Source: CAWKKW01 sp963850345 (lineage in GTDB: Bacteria > Acidobacteriota > Terriglobia > Terriglobales > Acidobacteriaceae). From it: a DNA stretch of 64,000 bases. The notes beneath the pieces were generated by a model. It made no database searches and was not told the origin of the DNA. It was given only the letters and a program-made list of their open reading frames with translations. The DNA is taken from assembly GCA_963850345.1 (NCBI GenBank), contig CAWKKW010000007.1, forward strand, positions 1-64,000, in the 5' to 3' direction. The number at the start of each line of letters is the position of its first letter. Positions within the stretch are counted from its first letter, which is position 1. Below, one piece after another: positions 9,497 to 17,493 of the stretch. A program made the position numbers and the translations under genes.

Positions 9497-10732
9497 ATGG
9501 CTACAGTAAGAAAAAGCAATAATCGCGTCCTGTGGGTCGCGGCCGCTTTGCTGCTGGTGATCGTCTTTTATGGCGTTCGACTCGCCACGCGAACCAAGCT
9601 GCCCGTTCGTGCCGCCGAGGCTCTGCGCGAGCCGCTGATCAAGACGCTTGCCACGAACGGCAAGGTCGAGCCGCAGGTCAACTTCGAGGCGCACGCACTC
9701 TCCCCCGGCCTGATCAAAGCAGTCTATGTTCACGAAGGCGATAAAGTTCCCAAGGGCAAGTTACTGCTCTCCATGGACGACACCGAGGCCCGCGCAAGGC
9801 TAGCCAGCGCAATCACTGGATTGCGTGCCGCCCAGGCAAGTTACGAAGCGACCACCCACGGTGGTACCCAGGAAGAGCGAGTGTCCAACTCCGCCGATCT
9901 GACCCGCACCCAGGCAGATCGCGACCAGGCGCAGCGTGATGTCACCGCATTGGAGAAGTTAGTTGCCACCGGCGCTGCCTCACAAAGTGAAGTGAATGCC
10001 GCAAAGCAGCGCGTCTCTCAGGCTGATAATTCGATCACGGTACTGCAGCAGCGATCCCAGACTCGCTACGCACCGATCGATCTGGAGCACGCGAAGGCCG
10101 CGTTGAACGATGCCCAGACCTCGGTCGCCGCCGCTCAGGCAGTGGTCGCATCCGCCAACGTCCGCGCGCCGTTTGCCGGCACCGTCTATTCCCTGCCGGT
10201 CAGCCCTACTGAATATGTAGCCCAGGGCGATCGCCTGCTGCAGATGGCCGACTTATCCAAGGTCCAGGTTCGCGCCTACTTCGATGAGCCCGAGATCGGC
10301 ACGCTGCAGACCGGACAGCCGATCCGCGTGGAGTGGGCTGCTAAGCCCGGTCGCTCGTGGCATGGACACATCGTGCATGTGCCCTCCACCATCATCAACT
10401 ACGGCACGCGCAACGTCGGCGAAGTGCTGATCAGCGTCGACGACTCCGACGGAACACTGCTGCCCAGCACCAATGTGACCGTCACAGTTACAATCAACAA
10501 TGTCGCCAGCGCAGTCACCGTTCCCCGCGAGGCGCTGCATACCGAGGCCGGCAAAGATTACGTCTACACCATCACCAAAGACAAGCTTCACCGGACCCGC
10601 GTCCAGGTAGGGGCCATCAATCTGACCCAGGTGCAGATTGTGTCTGGTGTGAATGAGCACGATCAGGTCGCGCTTGGCACCACCAATGGCCAGCCTATCA
10701 GCGCTGGGGTCCCGATCGAAATCGTGAAATAA
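9497..10732 (+). CDS. HlyD-family periplasmic adaptor (membrane fusion protein)
   Basis: A 411-residue adaptor anchored in the inner membrane by one segment (about 11-28). The order is typical: first half of the lipoyl/barrel-sandwich domain (GLIKAVYVHEGDKVPKGKLLLSMDD), a long alpha-hairpin with coiled-coil character (about 95-205), second lipoyl half (VRAPFAGTVYSLPVSPTEYVAQGD), then beta-barrel and membrane-proximal domains. Such proteins bridge an inner-membrane pump to a TolC channel. The gene starts a run with a TPR protein and a TolC homologue, but no ABC or RND pump gene is adjacent. Together with hpnJ and two EamA proteins downstream, a lipid-export role is a reasonable hypothesis. Confidence 0.93.
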   Translation: MATVRKSNNRVLWVAAALLLVIVFYGVRLATRTKLPVRAAEALREPLIKTLATNGKVEPQVNFEAHALSPGLIKAVYVHEGDKVPKGKLLLSMDDTEARARLASAITGLRAAQASYEATTHGGTQEERVSNSADLTRTQADRDQAQRDVTALEKLVATGAASQSEVNAAKQRVSQADNSITVLQQRSQTRYAPIDLEHAKAALNDAQTSVAAAQAVVASANVRAPFAGTVYSLPVSPTEYVAQGDRLLQMADLSKVQVRAYFDEPEIGTLQTGQPIRVEWAAKPGRSWHGHIVHVPSTIINYGTRNVGEVLISVDDSDGTLLPSTNVTVTVTINNVASAVTVPREALHTEAGKDYVYTITKDKLHRTRVQVGAINLTQVQIVSGVNEHDQVALGTTNGQPISAGVPIEIVK

Positions 10733-10733
10733 C

Positions 10734-11729
10734 GTGTCCTGTCGCTTGCCCCAACTCGGAGTCACTCTGCGTTCCGTCGCTGTTGTTTTAGCCGCCTTTG
10801 GACTGGGACTTCATACCGATGCTGCAGCGGCCCTCGATCTGTCGATCAAAACTTCGGTCAGTTCCGCGCTCGTCGAGGGTCAGGCCGATACCGCCATTCA
10901 GCGCCTGAATCAGATTCTGGCCGAAAACCCTCAAGACGCCGATGCGCATAACCTACTGTGCCGCGTTTACTACCAGGAACAGCGTTGGGACGAGGCCACG
11001 CGCGAATGCGAGGAGGCGACCCGCCTCTCGCCGGCCAGCAGCAACACGCATCTGTGGCTGGGCCGCGTCTACGGTGAAAAGGCCGACCGCGCTTCGTATT
11101 TCCAAGCCTACCGATTGAGCCAGCGAATCCGCACAGAGCTAGAGCTTGCGGTAAGACTCGATCCGAAGAACCCCGACGCTCTGGCCGATCTCGCTCAGTT
11201 CTATACTGAGGCGCCCTCCATCGTCGGCGGCGGCATTGACAAGGCGAAGGCCATTGTCGCCCGCATGGAAGCAGTCGATCCTGCGCAAGCCCACGATCTG
11301 CTCGCCCGCATCGCATCGCAGCAGAAGGACTATGCTCGCGCAGAAAACGAATGGAAGGCCGCCATCTCCATGTCGCCGACGCCTGCGCGGTACTGGACGG
11401 CCCTCGCCTCCTTCTATCGCAAGCAGCAGCGGTGGGACGACATGATGCACGCCATACGCGAAGGTGTAGCAACGGATCGAACGGCCGGAGTCGCGCACTA
11501 CTATGCTGCTTCGTTGCTGATCCGTTCCGATCGTGAACCGGAACTCGCCGTTCGGCTGCTCGAACAGTATCTTGCATCGGAAAACAAGTCAGAAGAAGCT
11601 CCCGCGTTTCACGTGCACGCGCAGCTGGCCCAGTTGCTCCAGGCGCAAGGCGATGTTGCGGGAGCGCAACGCGAAGTAAAGGCTGCAAAGGCATTGGCGA
11701 GCGACTATCGCCTTCCCAATCCCCGATAG
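10734..11729 (+). CDS. secreted TPR protein
   Basis: A 331-residue protein that begins at GTG one base after the adaptor stop, so it is probably translationally linked. The first about 35 residues are a signal peptide (VAVVLAAFGLGLHTDAAAA). Tetratricopeptide repeats follow, recognisable as AHNLLCRVYYQEQRWDEATRECEEA and further copies through the C-terminus. TPR proteins are scaffolds; position between adaptor and outer-membrane channel genes suggests a periplasmic partner of that complex. No catalytic motif is visible. Confidence 0.88.
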   Translation: MSCRLPQLGVTLRSVAVVLAAFGLGLHTDAAAALDLSIKTSVSSALVEGQADTAIQRLNQILAENPQDADAHNLLCRVYYQEQRWDEATRECEEATRLSPASSNTHLWLGRVYGEKADRASYFQAYRLSQRIRTELELAVRLDPKNPDALADLAQFYTEAPSIVGGGIDKAKAIVARMEAVDPAQAHDLLARIASQQKDYARAENEWKAAISMSPTPARYWTALASFYRKQQRWDDMMHAIREGVATDRTAGVAHYYAASLLIRSDREPELAVRLLEQYLASENKSEEAPAFHVHAQLAQLLQAQGDVAGAQREVKAAKALASDYRLPNPR

Positions 11730-11777
11730 AATCAGGCAGGTAAAATCAACGGATGTGTCACCGCAAGCGGAGAACGA

Positions 11778-13088
11778 GTGAAGCGTAGCAGCCACTGGAT
11801 TGTCCTGGGAATATGCACCGCGTTCTGCTCCATTCCAGCAGGTGCGCAGGTGTCCCTCTATACGGCTGTGGACCTCGCGCTACGCAACAGCCCGGCGGTG
11901 CGTATGGCCACCGCGGACGTGGAACGGGCCCAGGCCGCGCTCACCGAAGCGAAAGACGTCTACATCCCCAGCTTCGTGCTCGGCTCCGGCCTTGGCTATT
12001 CCTATGGATTCCCTGTGGGCCAGCCATCCGTCTACAACGTCACCTCGCAGTCCCTGGTGCTCGGGTTTTCGCAACCGGACTACATCCGCTCCGCAAAAAC
12101 TGCATTGAACTCCGGTCAGCTCGCACTCAAAGATATCCGCCAGCAGGTCATCCTAGATACCTCATTACAATATGCGGAGTTGGACAAGCTTACGCAGGAG
12201 ACCGCCGCGTTGGACGCGCAGAGCGCCGCTGCAGAAAAGCTGGTCAACATCGAGCAGCAGCGGCTCGATGCGGGATTAGCCTCACGCAGCGAGCTCCTAC
12301 GTGCCCAGCTGACTGGGGCGCAAGTCCGCCTCAAGCGCCTCCACCTCGAAGGCGACGCACAGCTATTGCGACAGAAGCTGGCCAACCAGACCGGCCTTCC
12401 TGCTGCAACCTTCGTGACCAGCACGCAATCGATTCCGCCGTCGCCCAGTTTTCAGATCGGCAACGAATTGCAACACGACATGGCCGTCTCAAACGACGGT
12501 GTGCGCGCAGCGTATGCCTCCGCGAAATCGAAGCTCTACATGGCCCACGGCGCGCAGAAAGAGATCTTCCGGCCACAGATCGCCTTTGCCGCGCAGTACA
12601 ACCGCTTCGCCACCTTCAACAACTACCAGGACTACTACAACCACTTTCAGCACAATAACTTCGGCATTGGGATCTCGATCACCTTCCCGATCTTCGACGC
12701 CTCCCGTAAGGCCAAGGCCATCGGGTCCGCTGCCGAAGCAGCCCACGCGGCAGCCCAGGCAGACCAGGCGCGCGCCCAGGCCGGTGAGCAGGCGACCCAA
12801 CTGGACGCCAGTCTGCGGGAGCTTACTGCGCAACAGGACATCGCGCGTCTTCAAAGCGAATTGGCTGCCAGCGATCTCCAGACCGTGGTCACACAGTTGG
12901 AGACGGGCAGCGGCTCCCCCAACGGCCCGCAGATGACCCCTCGCGATGAGCAGCAGGCGCGCATCGAGGAGCGGCAGCGTTACCAGGAATACCTCGATGC
13001 CAACTTTGACCTGTTGCGGGCCCAACTCACCTTGCTACGCATGATTGGGACCATCGAGGATTGGGCCAAGGCCTCTCCACACCCCTAA
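11778..13088 (+). CDS. TolC-family outer-membrane efflux protein
   Basis: A 436-residue outer-membrane factor starting at GTG with GGAG 5-6 nt upstream. A signal peptide (about 1-23, ending GAQ) precedes the two-fold repeated helical/beta layout of TolC proteins. The first repeat starts LYTAVDLALRNSPAVRMATADVERA, and the second includes FGIGISITFPIFDASRKAKAIGSAAEAA, the usual membrane-strand-plus-helix signature. The trimer would form a tunnel through outer membrane and periplasm. It lies between the adaptor/TPR pair and hpnJ, all on the plus strand. Confidence 0.93.
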   Translation: MKRSSHWIVLGICTAFCSIPAGAQVSLYTAVDLALRNSPAVRMATADVERAQAALTEAKDVYIPSFVLGSGLGYSYGFPVGQPSVYNVTSQSLVLGFSQPDYIRSAKTALNSGQLALKDIRQQVILDTSLQYAELDKLTQETAALDAQSAAAEKLVNIEQQRLDAGLASRSELLRAQLTGAQVRLKRLHLEGDAQLLRQKLANQTGLPAATFVTSTQSIPPSPSFQIGNELQHDMAVSNDGVRAAYASAKSKLYMAHGAQKEIFRPQIAFAAQYNRFATFNNYQDYYNHFQHNNFGIGISITFPIFDASRKAKAIGSAAEAAHAAAQADQARAQAGEQATQLDASLRELTAQQDIARLQSELAASDLQTVVTQLETGSGSPNGPQMTPRDEQQARIEERQRYQEYLDANFDLLRAQLTLLRMIGTIEDWAKASPHP

Positions 13089-13204
13089 GTCCTCTCTCTT
13101 CAACGCCTGTAACAGCTATTTTCTTCGCGCGCGAATCGATGCGACTGCCGGAGACGTCCAATAAGGAGTAACCCCGTAACCCGGCGCTCGTGCCCTGCCG
13201 ATGC

Positions 13205-13210
13205 TAAAAT
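13205..13210 (+). promoter_or_regulatory. candidate -10 element (TAAAAT) upstream of hpnJ
   Basis: TAAAAT lies 12 nt before the hpnJ ATG. No convincing -35 is present. It could give hpnJ its own start inside the 134-nt gap after the TolC gene. Confidence 0.3.
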
Positions 13211-13222
13211 AGTAAGGATCCT

Positions 13223-14701
13223 ATGCCCCTAAAAACATTGTTCTTAAACCCGCCCTCCTTTGAGAACTTCGATGGCGGTGCCAGCTCCAGGTGGCCCGCT
13301 ACTCGTGAGATCGAATCCTACTGGTACCCTGTGTGGCTGGCTTATCCGGCAGGGATGCTCGAAGGTTCGCGGTTGCTGGATGCGCCGCCCCACCACGTGT
13401 CGTGGCAGCAGGTCAACGATATCTGCAAGGACTACGATTTCCTGGTCCTCTTCACCAGCACCATCGGCTGGTCCGGCGATCAGCGCATGGCAGAGACAAT
13501 TAAGGCCACGCATCCGAACATCAAGATCGCCTTCGTTGGACCGCCGGTCACAACCTCGCCCGAAAAGGCACTCACCGAGTGCGCGGCCATCGACTTCATC
13601 TGCCGCCGCGAGTTTGACTTCTCCGTGGTGGAGTACGCGAACGGAAAGCCGCTGACCGAGATCCTCGGCATCAGCTATCTCGAAAACGGCAAGATCGTCC
13701 ACACACCCGACCGGCCGCAGGTCGATGACCTCGACGCAATGCCCTGGGTCACCGAGATCTATTATCGCGACCTCGATGTCACCAAGTACAACGTCCCATT
13801 CCTGATGCACCCCTACGTGGCTCTTTACTCCACGCGCGGATGCCCGGCGCAGTGCACCTTCTGCCTGTGGCCGCAGACGCTCTCGGGCCACGCCTGGCGC
13901 AAGCGCTCGACCGACGACGTCGCCGCCGAAATGGCGAACGCCAAGAAGCTTTTCCCGCACGTGAAGGAATTCTTCTTTGACGACGACACCTTCAACATCA
14001 ACGCAGCGCGCACCATCGAGCTCTGCCAGAAGCTGAAGCCGCTAGGCCTCACCTGGTCCTGCACCTCGCGCGTGACCACCAGCTTTGAGACCCTCAAGGC
14101 TATGAAGGAAGCCGGTTGCCGCCTGCTCATCGTGGGCTTCGAGTCCGGCGATCCGCAGATTCTCAAAAACATCAAGAAGGGCGCCACCGTCGAGCGCGCA
14201 CGCGAGTTTGCCCGCGATTGCCACAAGCTCGGCCTGACCATTCACGGCGACTTCATCCTCGGCCTTCCCGGCGAAACTCGGGAGTCGATTCGCAACACCA
14301 TCAACTTCGCCAAGACTCTCGACGTCGAGACCATCCAAGTTTCGATTGCCCACGCGTTCCCCGGCACCGAATTTTACGAATACGCCAAGGTGAACGGCTT
14401 CATCACCAATCAAGACATGGCTGACGAAGGTGGACACCAGATGGCCCACATCGAGTATCCCGGCCTGCCCGTCGACTACGTGTTGGAGATGGTGCACCGC
14501 TTCTACGATGAATACTACTTCCGTCCCAAGGCCGCGGCGCGCGTGATCTGGAAGGCGGTCGTCAACCGCGACGTTCCTCGCCTTTACACCGAAGCCAAGT
14601 CGTTTATGAAGCTGCGTGCCCAGCGCAATAAGATCGTCGCGCAGGGTAAGGCCAACCAGAAAACCACCCAGCCCACTCCCGCAGTCGGCGCTGGGGTCTA
14701 G
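13223..14701 (+). CDS. hpnJ: hopanoid biosynthesis radical SAM protein HpnJ
   Basis: A 492-residue B12-binding-domain radical SAM enzyme. The N-terminal part (about 1-165) is a cobalamin-binding-like domain; the radical SAM core binds its [4Fe-4S] cluster through Cys207, Cys211 and Cys214 (RGCPAQCTFC). The overall sequence (opening TLFLNPPSFENFDGGA, later FFFDDDTFNIN and GDFILGLPGET) matches HpnJ, which is needed for the cyclitol-ether head group of bacteriohopanepolyols, probably by contracting a glucosamine ring. The matching transferase and deacetylase (HpnI, HpnK) are not in this window. AGGAT 5 nt upstream supports the ATG. A terminator hairpin follows. Confidence 0.95.
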   Translation: MPLKTLFLNPPSFENFDGGASSRWPATREIESYWYPVWLAYPAGMLEGSRLLDAPPHHVSWQQVNDICKDYDFLVLFTSTIGWSGDQRMAETIKATHPNIKIAFVGPPVTTSPEKALTECAAIDFICRREFDFSVVEYANGKPLTEILGISYLENGKIVHTPDRPQVDDLDAMPWVTEIYYRDLDVTKYNVPFLMHPYVALYSTRGCPAQCTFCLWPQTLSGHAWRKRSTDDVAAEMANAKKLFPHVKEFFFDDDTFNINAARTIELCQKLKPLGLTWSCTSRVTTSFETLKAMKEAGCRLLIVGFESGDPQILKNIKKGATVERAREFARDCHKLGLTIHGDFILGLPGETRESIRNTINFAKTLDVETIQVSIAHAFPGTEFYEYAKVNGFITNQDMADEGGHQMAHIEYPGLPVDYVLEMVHRFYDEYYFRPKAAARVIWKAVVNRDVPRLYTEAKSFMKLRAQRNKIVAQGKANQKTTQPTPAVGAGV

Positions 14702-14723
14702 CTTGCAGCGGTGATTTCAATCG

Positions 14724-14759
14724 GGCGGCCGGCCCACCATGCTGGCCGCCTTTGCATTT
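14724..14759 (+). terminator. terminator or attenuator after hpnJ
   Basis: A 10-bp stem with one G-T pair (14724-14733 with 14741-14750) has a 7-nt loop and is followed by TTTGCATTT. It contains the ATG at 14739, which argues that the next gene starts further downstream. Confidence 0.65.
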
Positions 14760-14774
14760 GGTGAAAGCAGGGCA

Positions 14775-15224
14775 ATGGTTCACTCCACAATGAATGCACG
14801 CCGCTACTTGATACTGGCGGTCGTCACCCTAACCGCTTCTCTGGGCGATACGGTTCTCTCTGTCGGGATGCGGCAGATCGGCCCGGTTTCGCTGCACCAT
14901 CTGAACACGTTACTGTTCGCGATGCACAATCCCTGGATCCTCGGCGGCGTCGCCCTGCTCATCGGATTTTTCGCGTCTTATCTCACCGCGCTCTCGTGGG
15001 CCGATCTTACCTTCGTGCTTCCGGCGACCTCGCTCGGCTATGTTGTCGTCGCCCTTCTCTCGAAGTTTTGGCTTAAGGAACAGATCTCCCCGCTGCGCTG
15101 GCTGGGAATCTTTCTCATCACCGCCGGCGTTGGCTTCGTCACGCGCGGACCTTCGTACACCGATCACTCCAAGCCCTTGCCGGAATCCGTTCCCTCCGGC
15201 GTTCAGGAAGTAGGGCGGCCATGA
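14775..15224 (+). CDS. half-size EamA/DMT membrane protein, first of a pair
   Basis: A 149-residue protein with four predicted membrane helices, half of a normal ten-helix EamA transporter. The recognisable drug/metabolite-transporter features are SLGDTVLSVGMRQIG in helix 1, LSWADLTFVLPATSLGYVVVALLSKFWLKE in the conserved middle, and RWLGIFLITAGVGFVT at the end. Proteins of this size work as dimers; ArnE/ArnF, which flip an aminoarabinose lipid, are a known heterodimer. The stop overlaps the start of a second such gene (ATGA), and hpnJ is just upstream, so a hopanoid or polyisoprenoid-linked sugar flippase is my hypothesis. Start is 14775 or 14790. Confidence 0.85.
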   Translation: MVHSTMNARRYLILAVVTLTASLGDTVLSVGMRQIGPVSLHHLNTLLFAMHNPWILGGVALLIGFFASYLTALSWADLTFVLPATSLGYVVVALLSKFWLKEQISPLRWLGIFLITAGVGFVTRGPSYTDHSKPLPESVPSGVQEVGRP

Positions 15225-15628
15225 TGCCGGCGCAAACCATGATCACCTCGCAAGGACTCGCGCTCATCGGCATGATTGGAGCAATCGTTGTCACCGCCAC
15301 CGCCGGCGATATTCTCACCGCCTCTGCGATGCGGCAGATCGGCGACCTCGACGCGATCCGCGCAGTGCGAGGATTGCCTGGCGCAATCATCGCCGTCGTG
15401 ACCAACCTCCGCTTCATGGGCGGGGTCCTTTGCATGGCGCTTAGCTTCTTCGCCCTGCTCTTCGCGCTCAGTCATGCGGACGTGAGCCTCGTAGCGCCGG
15501 CTTCCGCTTCTCTCACCTTCGTCACCAACGCGGTCGCGGCAAGATTCTTTCTCAAGGAGAATGTCGATCGCCGCCGCTGGATGGCCGCCGTCTGCGTCTG
15601 CTTTGGCGTAGCGCTGCTCGCGCACTAG
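15221..15628 (+). CDS. half-size EamA/DMT membrane protein, second of a pair
   Basis: A 135-residue, four-helix protein whose ATG overlaps the stop of the preceding gene, a sign of coupled translation and fixed stoichiometry. It keeps the same landmarks as its partner: TAGDILTASAMRQIGDLDAIRA, then LSHADVSLVAPASASLTFVTNAVAARFFLKE, then RWMAAVCVCFGVALLA (quoted in parts). The two are paralogous but clearly divergent, as expected for the two halves of an antiparallel heterodimer. The substrate is unknown; context points to envelope lipid. Confidence 0.85.
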   Translation: MMPAQTMITSQGLALIGMIGAIVVTATAGDILTASAMRQIGDLDAIRAVRGLPGAIIAVVTNLRFMGGVLCMALSFFALLFALSHADVSLVAPASASLTFVTNAVAARFFLKENVDRRRWMAAVCVCFGVALLAH

Positions 15629-15635
15629 AAAACCT

Positions 15636-16058
15636 ATGACCACCGATCCGTTCAATCTCAACCGATTTGTCGAGGCGCAGCAGCCCATCTTCGAGCGCGT
15701 CCACTCGGAGTTGCGCCGCGGTCAGAAACAAAGCCACTGGATGTGGTTCATCTTCCCTCAGATTCTAGGCCTCGGCTTAAGCCCCATGGCTGAGAAGTAC
15801 GCAATCGCCTCGATCGAGGAAGCCGCAGCCTATCTCGATCACCCGATCCTCGGGCCACGACTGCGCCAGTGCACGCAATTGGTGAATGAAGTCAGCGGCC
15901 GTACCATCAGCGACATTCTCGGCTACCCAGACGATCTGAAGTTTCGATCGTCAATGACTCTCTTCGCTAAAGCGACAGCCGACAACCAGGTCTTCCACGA
16001 TGCGCTGAAGAAATATTTCGAAGGCAAGCCTGACGAGCGCACCCTCGAGCTGCTCTGA
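15636..16058 (+). CDS. DUF1810 family protein
   Basis: A 140-residue soluble protein starting 8 nt after the second EamA gene. The family signature HWMWFIFPQILGLG (about 38-51) and SPMAEKYAIASIEEAAAYLDHP make the DUF1810 assignment firm, and the length is usual for the family. Its biochemical role is not established. It ends 22 nt from the convergent hpnE stop, so it closes the plus-strand run. Confidence 0.9.
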   Translation: MTTDPFNLNRFVEAQQPIFERVHSELRRGQKQSHWMWFIFPQILGLGLSPMAEKYAIASIEEAAAYLDHPILGPRLRQCTQLVNEVSGRTISDILGYPDDLKFRSSMTLFAKATADNQVFHDALKKYFEGKPDERTLELL

Positions 16059-16080
16059 GCGTGGGCACGTCGCGAGACCT

Positions 16081-17487
16081 TTACAGCAGGCGCATGAGAC
16101 CTGTCGCCGGAATATCAGCCGGCAAAAACTTGCGCTCCTCGCCGAATGTGCGGGTAAGAGCCTCGGCTGCAAGATAACCGCTGCGCGCAGCACTCTCCAT
16201 CGTCGACGGCCATCCCGTGTTGGTCCAATCTCCCGCAAGGAACACGCCCCGCCACGGGCTCTCCGCATCGGGGCGCAGTTTATCCAAGCCGGGCAAGACG
16301 GAAAACGTAGCGCGCGCTTCCTTCAGAATTCCGCTCTTCACTACACGAGCTTTCTTCACCTCAGGAAAGAACAGCGCAAGCTCCTCAATTGCGCCTGAGA
16401 GTATCTCCGCCCGCTCCTGCCTCAGCGAGTCTTCTGAGGCCGCAATCACCAACTCAACATAGCTGCCCTGTTCCGGCGCCGCGCCACGAATCCGCGACTT
16501 ATGAAAGATCCACTGAATGCGCGTATCGAGCAACGCTGCATGGTGCAGATCGGTAATCTCGCGGTCAAACCAGAGATGCACCGTCGTGTATGGCGAATGC
16601 ACAAACTGGGTTAAATTGATGGCGAGTTGATCCGCCTCCGCGTTGCGGGGCATTTTTTGTATCAGCTTCTGTACCTGTTCAAACGGCAGCGCCAACACTA
16701 CTGCGTCAGCCACAAATTCGCCCTGGTTCGTAACCAGGCACCAGCGACCGTCAGGATCTCGCGCCAGCGATTCGACACTGGACCGGAGATGCACGCTTCC
16801 ACCCAGCGACTCGATCAGGCTCGCAGCATGGGAGTACAGATCGCTCAACGGAATCGTTGGTATGCCTAGCTTCGCGCCGCCAGGCGAACGCAGAAACAGC
16901 TCGCGAAATACGTGTGCACAATGACGCGTCGAACACTCTTCGAATCCATCATTCAACGTGCAGACCACCACCGGCTCCCAGAAGTGACGGATCGCCCTCT
17001 CCGTCTGCCCGGTACGCTTCAGCCACTGCGCAAAGCTCTGAGTGTCATTGGGCGGAATTCCGGTCAGGAACTGTGACATACCTCGAGCGATCGCAATTTT
17101 GTCCCTGAGCCCCAGCATCGGTGCACGCAAAAAGCCTGCGGAAAAGTGCAGCGGAGCCGGCAGTCCGTTCGCCGAAAATTCACTGGCCCTGCCGTTCGAC
17201 TCGAGGAACGTGAGCTTGTCGTACCAGCGAATCTTGTCCGACATCCCGGAGCGTTCGTACAACTGCATCAGGCTGGTGCAGCAGCCAAGCAGAACGTGCT
17301 GACAGTCCACCACCTCGCCCAGGGCGGGGTGTTCGTAAGAAGAGGCGCGGCCACCTACGAATGGACGGCGCTCCAGCAATTGCACCTCGTATCCTGCTTC
17401 GGCAAGAGCCGAGGCGGCGGTCAGTCCGGCAACTCCGGCACCGACCACTGCGACCGATCTTTTCTGCTTGATTTCGGAATTCGGCAT
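16081..17487 (-). CDS. hpnE: hydroxysqualene dehydroxylase HpnE
   Basis: A 468-residue FAD-dependent amine-oxidase-fold enzyme. HpnE reductively removes the hydroxyl of hydroxysqualene to give squalene, the third step of the HpnCDE route. The dinucleotide motif VVGAGVAGL is at 14-22 with the ribose-binding Glu at 39 (LLER) and the RxGGR-like PFVGGRASS after it. The C-terminal FAD segment is GVFLAGDWTNTGWPSTMESAARSG (in parts). It begins 6 nt after the hpnD stop and is the last gene of the operon, facing the DUF1810 gene. Confidence 0.95.
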   Translation of the reverse strand: MPNSEIKQKRSVAVVGAGVAGLTAASALAEAGYEVQLLERRPFVGGRASSYEHPALGEVVDCQHVLLGCCTSLMQLYERSGMSDKIRWYDKLTFLESNGRASEFSANGLPAPLHFSAGFLRAPMLGLRDKIAIARGMSQFLTGIPPNDTQSFAQWLKRTGQTERAIRHFWEPVVVCTLNDGFEECSTRHCAHVFRELFLRSPGGAKLGIPTIPLSDLYSHAASLIESLGGSVHLRSSVESLARDPDGRWCLVTNQGEFVADAVVLALPFEQVQKLIQKMPRNAEADQLAINLTQFVHSPYTTVHLWFDREITDLHHAALLDTRIQWIFHKSRIRGAAPEQGSYVELVIAASEDSLRQERAEILSGAIEELALFFPEVKKARVVKSGILKEARATFSVLPGLDKLRPDAESPWRGVFLAGDWTNTGWPSTMESAARSGYLAAEALTRTFGEERKFLPADIPATGLMRLL

Positions 17488-17493
17488 GCCCGC

